A stretch of DNA of 64,000 nt. It comes from Membranipora membranacea. Taxonomy: Eukaryota > Bryozoa > Gymnolaemata > Cheilostomatida > Membraniporidae. Location: positions 16,055,387-16,119,386 of the forward strand of contig OU612069.1 in the NCBI GenBank assembly GCA_914767715.1, read 5' to 3'. This document shows positions 38,297-50,369 of this stretch, piece after piece. The translations under genes and the position numbers were made by a program. The notes under the pieces are model-generated. The model was not told the origin of the DNA and searched no databases. It was given only the letters and a program-made list of their open reading frames with translations. Position 1 is the stretch's first letter. Each line of letters begins with the position of its first letter.

Positions 38297-39545
38297 TTAT
38301 GACCAGATGATTAAGGTCATTTACCTGAACAAATCAACTTTGAATATTGTTATGTGTTCCCCTGTTTTTACAGGCTTAGCCAGACAGGTTACCTAATACC
38401 GTGATGATGTAATGAACAGGTTATTAAGGGTCATTATATCATCAAATATGATTCTAATAGTGTAATTATGGAATTATTAAGGTTATTACCTGATCGATTC
38501 ACATTTGAATGATGATTTGTAGTAGGGGGGGGGGGGGGGGGGGCAAGAGCCTTGGGCTAAACTATGGTTGATGAGGTAAGGCCCCATCAAGTGTAGATAT
38601 CAGAGAAACCCATCAATATTTTGCTAGTTTGAACGAGGGTGGGGGGGGGGGATTGACCATTAGGATTACACATTTATATATATTAAGGCTACCACTCTGC
38701 TCAGGTTTGAGCATTTGTGTGGTGACTTCCTGTAATAAGCATTCGTTCGTTAGCAATCAGCCTCTTAAAAATCTATGATTTAGTTTGTGGTTCAAACTAG
38801 ATGTGGTGTACCATGAATCACCATCATATATAATATTGTGCTCAAAGCAGGAAGGATGTTGCTCTTAGGCAACTTACCTAATGTTAACGATTCCCCTGGC
38901 AGGTCTTGCTACTATCTTTCTACTCAACAACTGATAGCCTATATACCTAGAATCTCTTGACTTGCTATACCTGTGATTAAGTTTTGATTTTCTTTCCAGC
39001 AATCAAGCTATAAAAGATTTTAATCTCAGCTGAAATGTGTTAATCACTGTTACTTCATGGGTCGACCTGAGCTAATTTTGGGAAAATTCAAAAAATGCGA
39101 ATACCATCCAAGTTTGCGCTGAGCTCGAAGCTTCAGTTCGCGATGAGCTGCGTTGGCATGTCTAAAATGGCTCGTTTGCAAAGGGACGGATGGTTTTTGA
39201 GTTTCAGCTCAGCTCTATTCATGGGCATATTTCGTAGAGCCGCCAAGCGTTGACAACGACCTCAAAATCAAAATCGACATGGAAACATGGCGAACTAATG
39301 CAAAATCCATTGTCTCCAATGATCCTTGTAGTGGAGAATAATAGTCAACTGTCATATCATTCATTATTTACACATTTACAGGGTTGATGATGCAATTGGT
39401 GTGATAAGATGATTTTTTGACAGCTTAGTGAAATGAATAAAACTCTAAAATTACAATATTGGATATAATTATGGTTGGCAACAGTAGGCACCTCACCCCT
39501 GTACCAACACTGATCACATGATAGTAAGCTTTTGCCTGTATATCT

Positions 39546-39633
39546 GTACTCATACTAAGTGAATAAGGTCACTGTCTATCGATCAGAGATCTCTGATCGA
39601 TTGACAGTGAACCAATTCACTTAGCATGAGTAC
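39546..39633. repeat. 88-bp imperfect palindrome
   Basis: The left arm GTACTCATACTAAGTGAAT and the right arm ATTCACTTAGCATGAGTAC are reverse complements with one mismatch. The centre GATCAGAGATCTCTGATC is perfectly palindromic, and CACTGTC/GACAGTG also pair. This looks like a young foldback element. Confidence 0.6.
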
Positions 39634-40999
39634 CATCACAAGGAATTTGGTGTGACACCCAAGTTCAATGTTACTAATTAGGGGTGGGTACATGCTAGGT
39701 ACTAAATTGACTATCAGATACACACATGCTAACAGTGTAGTCTCAATGTCAGTGGGACATTAAACACCTGGTTTATAATCTCAATCAGGGATTAACAGAT
39801 CAATGGATTAGGCCAAACTCCCCATATGATTATGTTCTTTTGACAATGATGCAGCGTTATTGTTTCTCCTATTTAAATTTTTTTGTTCAATTAATTTATT
39901 GTCAATCTTAATCAATCATAGAGGAGTTAATACTAGCCGGAAAATGGTAAAGCTAACTTTGGAATGGTAAAAGAAATTTTTAAAAGTTGATAATTATAAA
40001 AAGTTTATGGTGGAATGTTAATTGCCTTAAATGCATAAATACAAAGCTGGCAGATCAACCCAATTTCTCTTGATTCTTTGGATGGCAAAATTACATCACT
40101 GGGTTGAGATTTATGGTAGCCCTAGGTTCATTTTTGAAGGTTATTGAACGTGGGGGGGGGGGTCGAGATTGGAAGGTTTTCCTGTTCTCTATTACTTTCC
40201 CTACTCTGTTATCACTGATATCCCTATACCTGGTCAAACATGCCTCCCCTCATCCTCACAATCTTCCCCAAAATCTTCTGGACTTTTGAGCTTCACACAT
40301 CTTCTACCAATAGTGAGGACCTGTAGATTTTTTTACAAATGGTTTATACCAGTTAGCTTCAAAAATTTAAGAAACTTTAAGGATTGTTGTGTTACCCCCT
40401 GAGGTTATTATCGATGTGTAAAATCCACCTGAACTTGAAGACTACGGAAAAATATTTACGAGTGGTGGATGGCTGACTAAGGTTTTAATCTTATGGCATT
40501 GAGCTATCTCTAAATACAAAAACAAGATGAGCAAGATTAGCAGTGCTTTATTGTGAACTGTAATCTAGCACTTTTAGCCCTAATTTAGACCAAAAATGTG
40601 TGATCTGCTCCAATGATGGCATATATAAAAATTGCAGATTCAAGGTCTCATCTGTTCAGCCTATAATGAGGGACAACTCCTGTAACAACCATTCCAATAA
40701 AGAAATTATTTTGATGCTTCACATAACGTGCCAAGCAGTATGTCATCGGGAAACTTGACTGAGCTCAATTCTCTTGTATAACCTTGGCCATAATTTTTAA
40801 AAAAGAGGGGAAGGCAAAAGTCCTGAAGGGTGCATGGGTCGGATAAGTGGATGAGTGGATAACCCATATTGTTGGTCCGAGTGGTCATTGTGATCTTCTT
40901 CTAGTGCTGTCTAGTTTGGAGCCCATGTTTGAATTATATATATCATGTAAACAGAGACTTTTGTTTAATTAATTATGAGTTTTACAATTATAGCTTCTT

Positions 41000-41066
41000 C
41001 AAGCCACTTGCTTTCAAGCTTTCTAGGAGAGTAGTGCCTTCCTGCCACCCATAGACTATAGCCCTT
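41000..41066 (+). mobile_element. MITE-like element (GCCGTAGTT family), 3' fragment
   Basis: GCTTTCTAGGAGAGTAGTGCC, CTTCCTGCC and ATAGACTATAGCCCT match the right end of full copies with drift. Confidence 0.4.
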
Positions 41067-41789
41067 CTTTGCTCGCTACAAGCTTGCTCAATGGTCTTAT
41101 CTACACAGGTGTGTTTTGTATGGTCATCACATGGATGGAAAGTTTCTCACATAGAGAATGACTTGCAGATTTAAACCGAGGGAATGGTCCCGCGTGAATG
41201 ATATGACAAATTGTTTATTTCGATTACTATTAAGGAAACTATAAATTATATTAGAAGTCATTTGGTTACAGCTATACTATTTGTTAGTTTTATAATTATC
41301 ATCATATTCTCAATTATTTTTAGTTGTATAGGACATTTATCCCCATCAGAACAGTTTAATCTACCAATTTATCAGACAATCGGTTTCATCAGCGAGATAA
41401 TTTTATGTCAAGTCATTGCAGGGTGCAGGGTGGAAATTTCTTTTTTATTCGGAAATTGATAATAGCATACAGCGTGACACAGCGGTTTGCATGGCTTCAT
41501 CTTTAAATTCAGGGTGCGGTGTTGAAGATAGTTTTATTAATTTTGTTTTTTTTCAATTTTATTTGTTTCAATTGTTTGCTAAGTCACTGATCTTGATAAA
41601 GCTTATAAATTCAATAAATGAAAGTTGAAATGTTACATCATGACAATGCAGAAAACTTCAATAAAACAAGTTAAAAAATAAATACATGAATCTACATAAT
41701 GTTGTAGTTGTCTTCTCTCAGCAACAATAGTATATTGTTTTACCTTCAATTTTCCTTTGTCACATTCAAAGACCACAGCACAACCAATA

Positions 41790-42055
41790 GGCCCATAGAT
41801 GTAGGGGAGGCAGGGACGCTCTGCCTTCCCTAGATTGCTCAACGGATTGGCCTAAAAATGCATGATTGAAAATTCCACATCAGAATCAGCTCATTTGAGA
41901 CTTCTGTTTGCTATCTACATCATTAAAACGCTTTGGAGGCTAAAGATTAACCCCAGACTCCACAGGAGAGGCGTACAATATCCAACCTGGTGTTACTTCA
42001 CACCCTGAAGGTTTTCTGCACCTCACCTACCCTTTTATCTTAACTATAGCCCTGC
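41790..42055 (-). mobile_element. MITE-like element (GCCGTAGTT family), inverted copy
   Basis: The left part GTAGGGGAGGCAGGGACGC and ATCAGAATCAGCTCATTTGAG are reverse complements of the right half of full copies. The right end ACTATAGCCCTGC matches the inverted left tip. Full length but divergent. Confidence 0.5.
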
Positions 42056-42493
42056 AACGGTCTAACAGTGTGATGAAGTGTAACTGTGCTGTTCAGGAGT
42101 CATACTCTTACACTGACCCTGACGTCAAAACTGAGCAAAGACTAGAAAGGTTTTTGTCTTGCCGTATTTACATTTTTTTGCTAGCTGACGAGAGGAAAAC
42201 TACTCGCCTATACAGATAAATTATCAAAGTATTATACAATCTTTCTGTACCAACATAACATAGCCCTAACAACAACATACCCACATCTTCAACTGTAGAT
42301 GATTTTTGGGCCAAACCGCTTAAAACAACTCTCACAGAACCTTTTACAGATTTTGTGGCCCAACGCAAAAGATATTTACTTCTATGTTCCACCGAACAGA
42401 AATGGGAGGGTGGGGAGGGCTGAAACCATCAAATGTGACATTCCTATCATTCTGACATGTAACAGAGAATACGGAAATTTGTCAGCAGCATAA

Positions 42494-42570
42494 ACAGGGC
42501 CATAAATAAGATAGAATGGTAGGGAAGGCAAGAGTCTGAGGCAATTCCAAAGCATCACCAGGAGGGGTGC
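42494..42570 (+). mobile_element. MITE-like element (GCCGTAGTT family), 5' fragment
   Basis: ACAGGGCCATAAATAAG, ATGGTAGGGAAGGCAA, GTCTGAGGC and CAAAGCATCACCAGGAGGG match the left third of full copies. Confidence 0.45.
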
Positions 42571-43143
42571 AAATAGACACATAGAGCACATAGAGCATCA
42601 CTAAATTTTAACTGTCAATTTTTTGTTTACTTATAAAAAATACACCAAACCAAACCATTTGCTTCATAAATGTATTTTAATTATGTTTATCTACATTTGG
42701 AATGGTATTTAGTTCAAAACTCACAACCAGATTCCTACAATACAATGAAAGAGTTTCGCGATGAAGTTGAAACAACTGGGAGGTGCTCTGAAAGCAGAGG
42801 CGTCTTAGAGACATGCGAACAGGGGAACGTTCTCCAGACGGAGGATTTAAAAAACAATTAATAATACATATTTTTCTTTTTATTTGGCTTGCTGTCCTGT
42901 AGAATAGCCTTTTAATGGCATTTGAATTCAACCTGCATTCGTCTCCTTTGTCTGCTAGTAGGGAGCACAAAATATTTTTCAAGCGACGTGATAAACAATA
43001 TGGTCTCTACTTCAAATTGAGTTACGATATAACCCTGTTCGCAAGCATATTATTTTAGTCCGCAGACTTTGTTTTCAAAGCAGTAGGGAAATAAAAGCTG
43101 TACTGGACCGAATTGCTAGCTGTACCGGTCTTTCCAACTATAC

Positions 43144-43345
43144 TGGTGAGCCGCAGGCTCAATGAGGGGGAGCAACTCCATTCGATTCCAGGTCGGTAGG
43201 GTGAGTGGCCCGCGACAGCAAAATCAGGTAGTACTAGACAAACAGTGCATGCGGCGGGGTTTGAACCTGGGACCTTATGATCCCAGGTCAGCCGCCCCTA
43301 ACAATGAGCTAACTAGATCATTCCCTGTTCTACTTGGACCCGCAG
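43144..43345 (-). mobile_element. tRNA-headed SINE-like element, second type
   Basis: On the minus strand a tRNA-like head has TAGTTAGCTCATTG (A-box-like) and CAGGTTCAAACCCCG (strong B box) about 40 bases apart. The following body is short and ends near a 'GAGCC-GCAGGCTC' foldback. It is not the same body as the 12668/27607 family. A true tRNA is unlikely because the acceptor stem does not pair. Confidence 0.5.
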
Positions 43346-44283
43346 TTGTAAGGTAGCGTTAATGATTTATTGGATCCACACTGTTTCTCTAGACCAAGTT
43401 TGGTACATTTCAATCTATTGATATGAATTCATGGATTAGTGGTAAAATACACAGTACATCTATTTGTGGTAAATTACATCAGTAAACGATTTTCTGTCAG
43501 TAATTATTTGATCTAGCCGAAATTCTGGCAGCTTTTATGTTGGTTATTGACTGACGTCCCAGTAACGACCTTTAAAAACCCAGACAAGCTACTTTAAAAA
43601 TGTTTACAAAGGGTTGGCTGTAGCGTTACTGTACTTTTGTACCAATTAAAGATGAGAAATTGTTTCCAGTACTCGTACGTAAATTGTCATGCCTGCTTAG
43701 GGTCAGACTCAGAAATGTTTCCCTAATCCATGAATATTTATCAGTGTTTTAATTCTAGCTAGAGTTTGGTTTGGCTAGATTGTGGGGGGGGGGGGATGAG
43801 GTGACTTATCGTTAACTGGCACTAAATTTAGGTGACATAAGGTGAGATTATACAAAGTCAAGGAGGTGAGTAAATGTTAGCTATCTTAAAAGTTAGCCAT
43901 CCCAAGCATGGGTGAAAAGGTTTCATCCTGGGAATAAATTCCTTCTCAAAGGTATGTATCATTAGCAGTAAGATATTTTGTTTCCAGACTGAATGCAAGT
44001 GATCAAATAACTATCAATTGTACTCTCAGAGAGAATAAATAGATCAGTTTTATATGGAGCGGTGAGGTAATAATAATAATAAAATGTCCGATCTTGTTTA
44101 GCTTGTTAGCATTTATATTTAGTTGAGTGAAGATGAATAGAATTTTGGTAGCTTTGTAACGAAAAAAATGGCATTATTCTCTTTATATAATGGTAATTAT
44201 ATATAATAGTGTCTCATTGTTTTGATAGCAACAAAAATTGCGTTTTTGTTTGGTTCTATCGCTGCAGAAAATACGAGCATTGG

Positions 44284-44456
44284 GGAGTATGATTGACATC
44301 AACAGTTGATTTATTGGAGGAGCTAGAGAGAATTCCTAGTTTATTGGTCATCCTGTTGTGGTGAGAGAGAACTCATTGGTTTTATTTGGAGTATGATTGA
44401 CATTAGCGGTTGATTTATTCGAGGAGTTAGAGAGATCTCCTGATTTATTCATCGTC
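44284..44456. repeat. Tandem ~105-bp duplication overlapping the R3 3' end
   Basis: GGAGTATGATTGACAT, GTTGATTTATT, GAGGAG-TAGAGAGA and TTTATT-ATC occur twice, starting at about 44285 and 44390. The second copy includes the R3 stop codon and 3' flank, so the first is a duplicated 3' end. Confidence 0.5.
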
Positions 44457-47085
44457 TGGGTGTACCCGTTTGTCATTCTCAGTGATATCGAATCTCTGCT
44501 GAACCCAGTAAGTATCTGCGTTCCTCACCACAGTTACACTGAAACAATAACAACCACAGTAACTGATAAATAACAATAACATCAACAGATAATTGACAAT
44601 ACACTGTGGAGCAATCACTTAAAAGCTAATGGACAAAGAATTGGTTGAGAGACTAATGAATGCCAGATTTGGAATCTCCATGCTCTATTTTATATTTCAT
44701 AGACTATCCAGGGCTATTGGTATCATATTCTACAAGATATTCCAAGTATTGTGCAAATAAATTTGCAATTAGGTGGAGATAAATCGGAAAATTTGATGAC
44801 AGAAACACACCGGCGATTAATACTAAGCCAGTTGCCAATGCAAAAACGTTTGCAGACAAACTTGGCTAATACTTTTTAATCACTGAATTAGATTCTTCTC
44901 TTAGAATGGAAATAGTATCATAGCGTTATACGGTTAGGACACTAAACACAGGGACCCATCTGACTGTTATCTGATTGGCTGTCCCTAGTAGCATGAATAA
45001 TTAGCCTGAGAAATTGTCTTGTTTACAAAATTGCAAACAGTAATTATACCCCTACAGTGTCGATGATTAGGGCATTTCTAGATTGCTACTAGGGACTGGC
45101 TATTTTTGCAAGCCCTTTGTTTTGCAAAAGAAAGCTAATGATGCTATTCCAGATATGGAATTCAATGTTTTTAATATTTGGCTGAGATCGCCAGCGTGAA
45201 ATGTAAACGAACTCGTTTGTTTAATTTCGCTATTCTCATTTGATCTGAGAAAACCACCAATCTTTTTCTACCTTTGATCTAAAAAATGTCTCAATAGCTC
45301 AATCTAAATGAGTCCAAAGTTTGATATCTTTATCACTGTCCAGTTCATGTCCCACTTTGCGGGCCTATTGGTCGTTATGAACATACATGGGGACGTGAGT
45401 TATACTGTCAAGACTCAACTTACACACATTGCAGATCATCCATATGTCTCTCCTGTCTATTAAGTCTAAAGACAATCTGCCTAGCATGTACTTTGTCCTC
45501 ATCATTTCTGTGTGTCACTGCCCTATGGTGGCACGCGTGTTCAAAGTGCTCATCGCGCAGCTCCCTTTTTCTTGGCAGGTGACCTCTTAGGTGGTCTCTG
45601 CTATCTCTTATCTGGATCATGACACCTTTAAACACAGCCCTGTCGCCGACAGCTCCCTCCTTTGGTTTGACATCAACTATAAATAGATCAACATTATATG
45701 CGATGTTATCAAAAGCAATGTTGTTGATGACTTTGATGAATTTGTGATCTAGAACATGTTTGTTCCCTCTGTAGATGCGCAAGGATATTTAAAGAGCTGT
45801 GTGTCAAGGCGCAGCGCCCCAATACCCAAACTTTTCAATGTCACTCAGCCAAAACAGAGGTAACAAACTTGTACTAAATTTGAGCTGACTTTTTAGCGCT
45901 GTAAGTATCTCAGAAAAAGTAGGATAAAAAATGTCAGAACCAGTTGGGTGAAATATTTGTGAGCTCAGCTATCCCTGCTTTCCATGGAACAACCTGATTG
46001 GATGTTCGACCCACGGACCTACCTATAAGATTTGTGTTCACAGTTATCAGACCGGCTGATGCAAGCTCAGCCATTTGCCTAAAGGGCAAAGCGGTAATGG
46101 GACTTCAGGTGGGGTTTTTAGAGACCAGAGTCCTAATCCCTCCCACTGCAGACTGTGTTAAAGTTTCAGTATCATCAGTCCTAACTGAGTACGACTAGGT
46201 AATTGGACATGCACTGGAAAGGTGACCTGATAAGCGACTCTGAATGTTTCAGAGTTTTATCTGCAAAGTTTAACGAAATGATGCCAACTAAATGTCTTCA
46301 TATGGTTGTTAGGTGTAATTGATGTTGCATGGAGGGGATATCTTTTCCAAAATAATGATAATGGTATATATTGTTGTTGAAAGATTTTAAGGACAGAAAT
46401 GTGGTGGCAGCTTTCTTTCAAGAATAGTCGAACATAAATTGAGTAAGCTAAGCTAATCAAATGAAAATTTAGCAAACTTATTTTTCTAGAAGTTGTAAAT
46501 ACAATACAATACAATACAATACAATACAATACAATACAATACAATACAATGCAATACAATACAATACAATACAATACAATACAATACAATACAATACAAT
46601 ACAATACAATACAATACAATACAATACAAGAAAAGGAACTATACACAGGGCCGTAGTTTAGAAAAAATTGGTAGGAGAGGCAAAAGTCTGAGGCGAGTCC
46701 AAAGCATCATCAGTAACCTCTTCCCGAGCAATTCAATTAAGCCAGATAATAAGCAATTGGAAATCCCTAAGGAGCTGATTCTGACATGGATTATTCAGTT
46801 AGAGTGTTTTAGGCCAATATATTTAGCTTTCTGGGGGAGGCAGTGCCTCCCTGCCTCATCTAGAACTACGGCTCTGATGCAAGAAGATACTATACCATGA
46901 ACTCTCCAGTGGGACCCTGCTCTTGTGAATTCACAGACGACGTCATAGTCCAGATCGGATGTTTGCGCAGTAGTAGTGGTGTTCGGTGTCATGTCATCAC
47001 AACTAATCTTTGTTGCTCCGGTTGGGTTCACCAAAATCACACCAAGAAAAGCACAAAACAGGAGAACGGTTTTCAGTCCTGCCAT
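44445..47085 (-). CDS. R3: secreted Reeler-domain protein, highly charged core
   Basis: Three exons (46896-47085, 45424-45676, 44445-44538; phases 1 and 2) give 537 bases and 178 residues. The N-terminus MAGLKTVLLFCAFLGVILV is a signal peptide, closely matching R4 (MAGLQTILQLCALL). An in-frame upstream ATG at 47172 exists, but the R4 match favours 47085. Domain landmarks: ISCDDMTPN, YDVVC, FKGVMIQIRDS, CHHRAVTH, LQC and VTVVRNADTYWVQQ. The core exon is unusually charged and His/Arg-rich (HLRGHLPRKRELRDEH, HFEHACHHRAVTHR, LNRQERHMDD). The tail is short and acidic (HPDDE). The exon 1 donor is GTATAG, weaker than in paralogs. Exon 1 sits between two oppositely oriented MITE-like copies. Confidence 0.85.
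46498..46628. repeat. (ACAAT)n pentanucleotide microsatellite
   Basis: About 26 units of acaat with one variant unit (gcaat at 46551). It lies in intron 1 of R3. The open reading frame across it on the minus strand is a repeat artefact. Confidence 0.9.
46646..46877 (+). mobile_element. MITE-like element (GCCGTAGTT family), full copy next to R3 exon 1
   Basis: It starts CAGGGCCGTAGTTTAG and ends CTAGAACTACGGCTCTG, with GGTAGGAGAGGCAAAAG, GGAGCTGATTCTGACATGG and GGGGGAGGCAGTGCCTCCCT inside. Its right end is only about 19 bp from the R3 exon 1 donor. Confidence 0.7.
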
Positions 47086-47437
47086 GTTGACAGTTGACTT
47101 GTAGAATGCGGAATGAAAGTGCTCAAGCTTTGATAACCTTGATACAATTGTTGGACGCAATGCAAGTGACACGGACTTGTTTACACGCCGCGCCGGTTAT
47201 AAAAACAATTGCTACCAGTACAGAAAGCGGATGCAGGCTCAGGGGTGAAAAGCTAGCCTCACCAAAGCATGCAAAGAGTAATGAATGTGCTACGGTTTTA
47301 GCAGAACTCTTGAAATAATTTCTAAGCCAAAGAGCTACTGAAAAACAAATAAAGCTTGCTTTATTATCATTAGCCATAGAACTTGCAACAAGCATCAACA
47401 GATAATTATTGGGGGAGGCTAATATGCCTCTCCTTTG

Positions 47438-47673
47438 CAGGCCTGTAGTTCTAGGGGAGGCAGGGAGGCACTGCTTCCCCTGGAAAGCTGAGTAAAGTGG
47501 CCAAAAACATTATGATAGAATAATCTATGGCAGACTCAGCTCCTTTGAGATTTTCATTTCCTACTCACAACCATGTACTGCTTTGGAAGAGCTTGCAGCC
47601 CCTTCTTACTGATGTTTTGTACTCGCCTCCAATTTTTGGCTCCCCTACAATTTATCTGAACTACAGCTCTGTC
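47438..47673 (-). mobile_element. MITE-like element (GCCGTAGTT family), inverted full copy
   Basis: Read on the plus strand it begins CAGGCCTGTAGTTCTAGGGG and ends GAACTACAGCTCTG, the reverse-complement layout of the copy at 46646-46877. The two copies face each other across R3 exon 1. Confidence 0.65.
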
Positions 47674-48504
47674 TTGTCAGACTCGCAGTAGACACAAAAA
47701 AAACATGTTTTTAAGCTTGACACAATCAAAAATCATAATGCATTATTTTGGTAAAAATTGTCAACAACAGAAAATAAAATCATAGTTTTTTATAGTGAGT
47801 AAATGATGCAATTAAAAACCCTCAAAGGTAATAAAAAATACTTTTATGTAGATCGTAGATTTGTATAATGTAGAAAACTGTCGCAGGTGACTGCAATCAT
47901 GAGAATACATAATCTGAAAGCAGAAATCGAGAAGTAGCGGACATTTACCGAATTGCCTCTCGACCATCGATAATAGTAATTAATATACATATCTGTATAT
48001 TTAGCAAGGTAATATAATAGGCAATTCTAAATACAAAGCGGTAAATGGCACTTGGGCAGCAGATAGCACAGAGTTTGGGACAGGCTGCGCAAGAGGGCAA
48101 CCTAAACCTCATGGTAATACTTCTCTCCTCTAGGGTTTGCTTCCTGGAGAAGCAAGAGTTAGCTACAGATTAGTTTAGCTAGCTTTGGGGTGACTTAATG
48201 TTAGCTAGAATTTAATTTTGGCCAGTTGAGGTTGGAGTCTACACAAAGTTAATAATGTGGGTAAATATTAGCTATCCGTATAGTTAGTTATTTAAATCAT
48301 GTGCAAAAAATTTTGACCTTTTCCTCTCGGGACTTCTTTACTCCTGCAAGGTATAATGAAATGCAAAATTATAACAGCAATCAACCAAACTTCTTCCGAG
48401 CACAACCGTTGGTGGGCAGGTAGTAAATACTATACTGAAGGATCAATGATTGACCAGATGGACTTAAACTTGTCTAAGTCTAAGTCGTCATTGCGGAGAG
48501 GGTT

Positions 48505-48785
48505 ACAGGTACAGATACCCATGGTACTCAAGCCGCACCCTATACCCTTACCCGCCGGAATTCCGACTACTCTTTTTATCGAAGAGGTAGAGGGGGATAT
48601 TTTTACTGCATGTGGGGTGTGCAACCACACAGTGGACCTCCGGTAAGTTTAGTCCCGTTCCGCAAGGACCTGGATGAATGGCGCGCCAGTACCAAATCAG
48701 AAATGACTGCCGGCGCCGGGAATTGAACCTGGACCTCACAGATCACAAGTCCGCACCCTTAACCATCAGACCTCTCCTGACTCCC
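48505..48785 (-). mobile_element. tRNA-headed SINE-like element, third type
   Basis: On the minus strand GGTCTGATGGTTAAGGGTG (A-box-like) and CCAGGTTCAATTCCCGG (B box) are about 35 bases apart, followed by a body with TTGGTACTGGCGCGCCATTC and TCCTTGCGGAACGGGAC. The head is Ser/Leu-tRNA-like. The left boundary is uncertain. Confidence 0.5.
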
Positions 48786-49239
48786 ACTGACTTACACTTG
48801 TCATTGAAGTTTGAAATAAAGCTCTCTGTGTTATGTAATTACAAAGGTGTCTGGTATTCTGTTTTTTACAGTTTCTAACTAGTTACTTATATATTTTTAA
48901 AAAATCAGGTGTTTTTGATTATCCACTTTTGATGACCCTGTCATTTTCCTTGCAATTTTTGTTTTGCGTCCTGAGCAAAGCAGTTTGAGGTTTTGTAGAA
49001 CCATTACACATGATATGGTCACTCAAATTATTTCAGACGACGATATCATGTGTAATGGTTTTACCAAAGCTCACCGATAAGGAGAGATTATCCCTTAAAT
49101 ACAGTAATGTCAAACAGACAGATTCCATTACATGCATATTTACAATTCTAAGATTTATTTACTGAGTGTATATCATCATTCTCTAAGTGTTTTTTCAACA
49201 TAATATGAAGTTTATTGTAGGGTTTTATATCGAATTGTT

Positions 49240-50220
49240 GGTTAAAAATGTGAGATTTGCTAGGGTGCAAAATTGAAAACCGCAGATGTCATAGCTATGG
49301 TCAGAGTTACTGTGGTAATTTTGAACCCTAGCAATTGAAGTACAAAAGAAACATATTGAAATTAGGAACGGGGCATGAAAGAAATTGAAATAGACAGCTA
49401 TTTAAAGGGTGTCATTAGGTGAATACAAGCAGAAATTATTTTTTACAAGACATCAAGGGATCTCTGTGTAGTCCTGGTTGTTAGCAAAGGTTTTTGTGTT
49501 TATTTCTGTGACGGCGGCCTATCCTATTTCCCTGGTCTAACTGCTCCACCAGCTCCTCCTTGTCCTGGTCTTCTAGCTCCTCCAGCTCCTCCAGCTCCTC
49601 CAGCTCCTCCAGCTCCTCCAGCTCCTCCTTGACCTTGTCCTTGACCTCCAGGCCCTCTCTGCGGTGCTGGTGTGACATCAACTCTCTGCTGTTCCCAGTA
49701 AGTACGTAAGTCCTGCACCAGTGTTATACTAAAACAGTCACATATACATCATGAAAAATGCGAAGAGTGGATGTGCACATTGTTTCAGGGATCAAATGGA
49801 AATCTGTTGTGATTAATTCAAAATTTTGTGACCTTTAATTGGCAATGAGGCAGATATATTTTCAATTGTGATAACATGTAACCATCTTGGTTGATATAAT
49901 TGTGTTATCAGGATCGGACAAAGAAAATAAATATAGAATCTGATATACAATATAAAGAAGTGGACTTACACACACTGTCGACCTGTCAGTGCTTGCTCTG
50001 CTGGGCTGAGATTGAAGAGAGCAAACATGCCATTTTTCAGGTCGTTATTTACGTGAGTGACGACGCTATTAGTACATATGGTCTGATAGAACGTGCTGTT
50101 GAACCTTTGAACTGTACCAATTCTGTTGTCATTACCATCGCGCACCTGAACCAACAGACCTTGAAACCCAACACCTCCTTGTGGCGTTCTGAGGCGAACT
50201 AAAATAGAAATGTTGAATGT
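49240..50220. repeat. Segmental duplication, copy around R4 (partner 62260-63490)
   Basis: The two blocks share TGAGATTTGCTAGGG, AACCCTA-CAAT-GAAG, ATCTCTGTG-AGTCCTGGTTG, TTAGCAAAGG, the last and core Reeler exons (core exons are both 229 bases) and AACTAAAA-AGAAATGTTGAATGTT. Copies are about 13 kb apart in the same orientation. Confidence 0.75.
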
Positions 50221-50338
50221 TGAACGTTAAACGTTTCAAAACGCAGTCTAAATTGATTTACCCTAACTTTGTTTGACTAATTATTGCTTTGTTTTTTTAA
50301 AGTTCTGAAAGACAAAATGAGATATATGCCAATAAAAG

Positions 50339-50369
<31 letters not shown>

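Larger units (their letters stand above)
35813..44444. other. Gene-poor interval between R2 and R3
   Basis: No exon set found in about 8.6 kb. It holds a 33-bp near-perfect palindrome (36328-36360), a foldback copy (37831-37910), a palindromic repeat (38248-38296), long poly-G runs (38525-38543, 38641-38650, 40152-40161, 43783-43792), an 88-bp imperfect palindrome (39546-39633), MITE-like fragments (41000-41066, 41790-42055, 42494-42570) and a tRNA-headed element (43144-43345). A non-coding first exon of R2 is possible at about 37620-37770, ending with a CTAAG/GTAATA donor on the minus strand. Confidence 0.4.
47086..49523. other. Interval between R3 and R4
   Basis: A TATA-like TTTTTATAACC (minus strand, about 47195-47205) lies 110-120 bp upstream of the R3 start. 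Then come an inverted MITE-like copy (47438-47673), a repeat with 'gctagctttggg...ttagctagaattt' words at 48175-48290 that resembles 43755-43900, and a tRNA-headed element (48505-48785). From about 49230 the sequence matches the flank of R5 (see duplication). Confidence 0.45.

Noticed and set aside
41211-41459. Hydrophobic 82-codon plus-strand ORF
   Set aside because: AT-rich sequence translating to Ile/Phe; no neighbouring exons or conserved motif.
43260-43330. Possible genuine tRNA gene
   Set aside because: The B box is good but the acceptor stem does not pair and a SINE-like body follows; the same holds for 48720-48780 and 59996-60065.
46257-46646. 129-codon minus-strand ORF rich in Cys-Ile-Val-Leu-Tyr repeats
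   Set aside because: It is the translation of the (ACAAT)n microsatellite; the repeat has no stop in this frame.
49481-49681. Glu-Leu repeat ORF on the minus strand
   Set aside because: A frame-shifted reading of the R4 Gly-Gly-Ala codon repeat.
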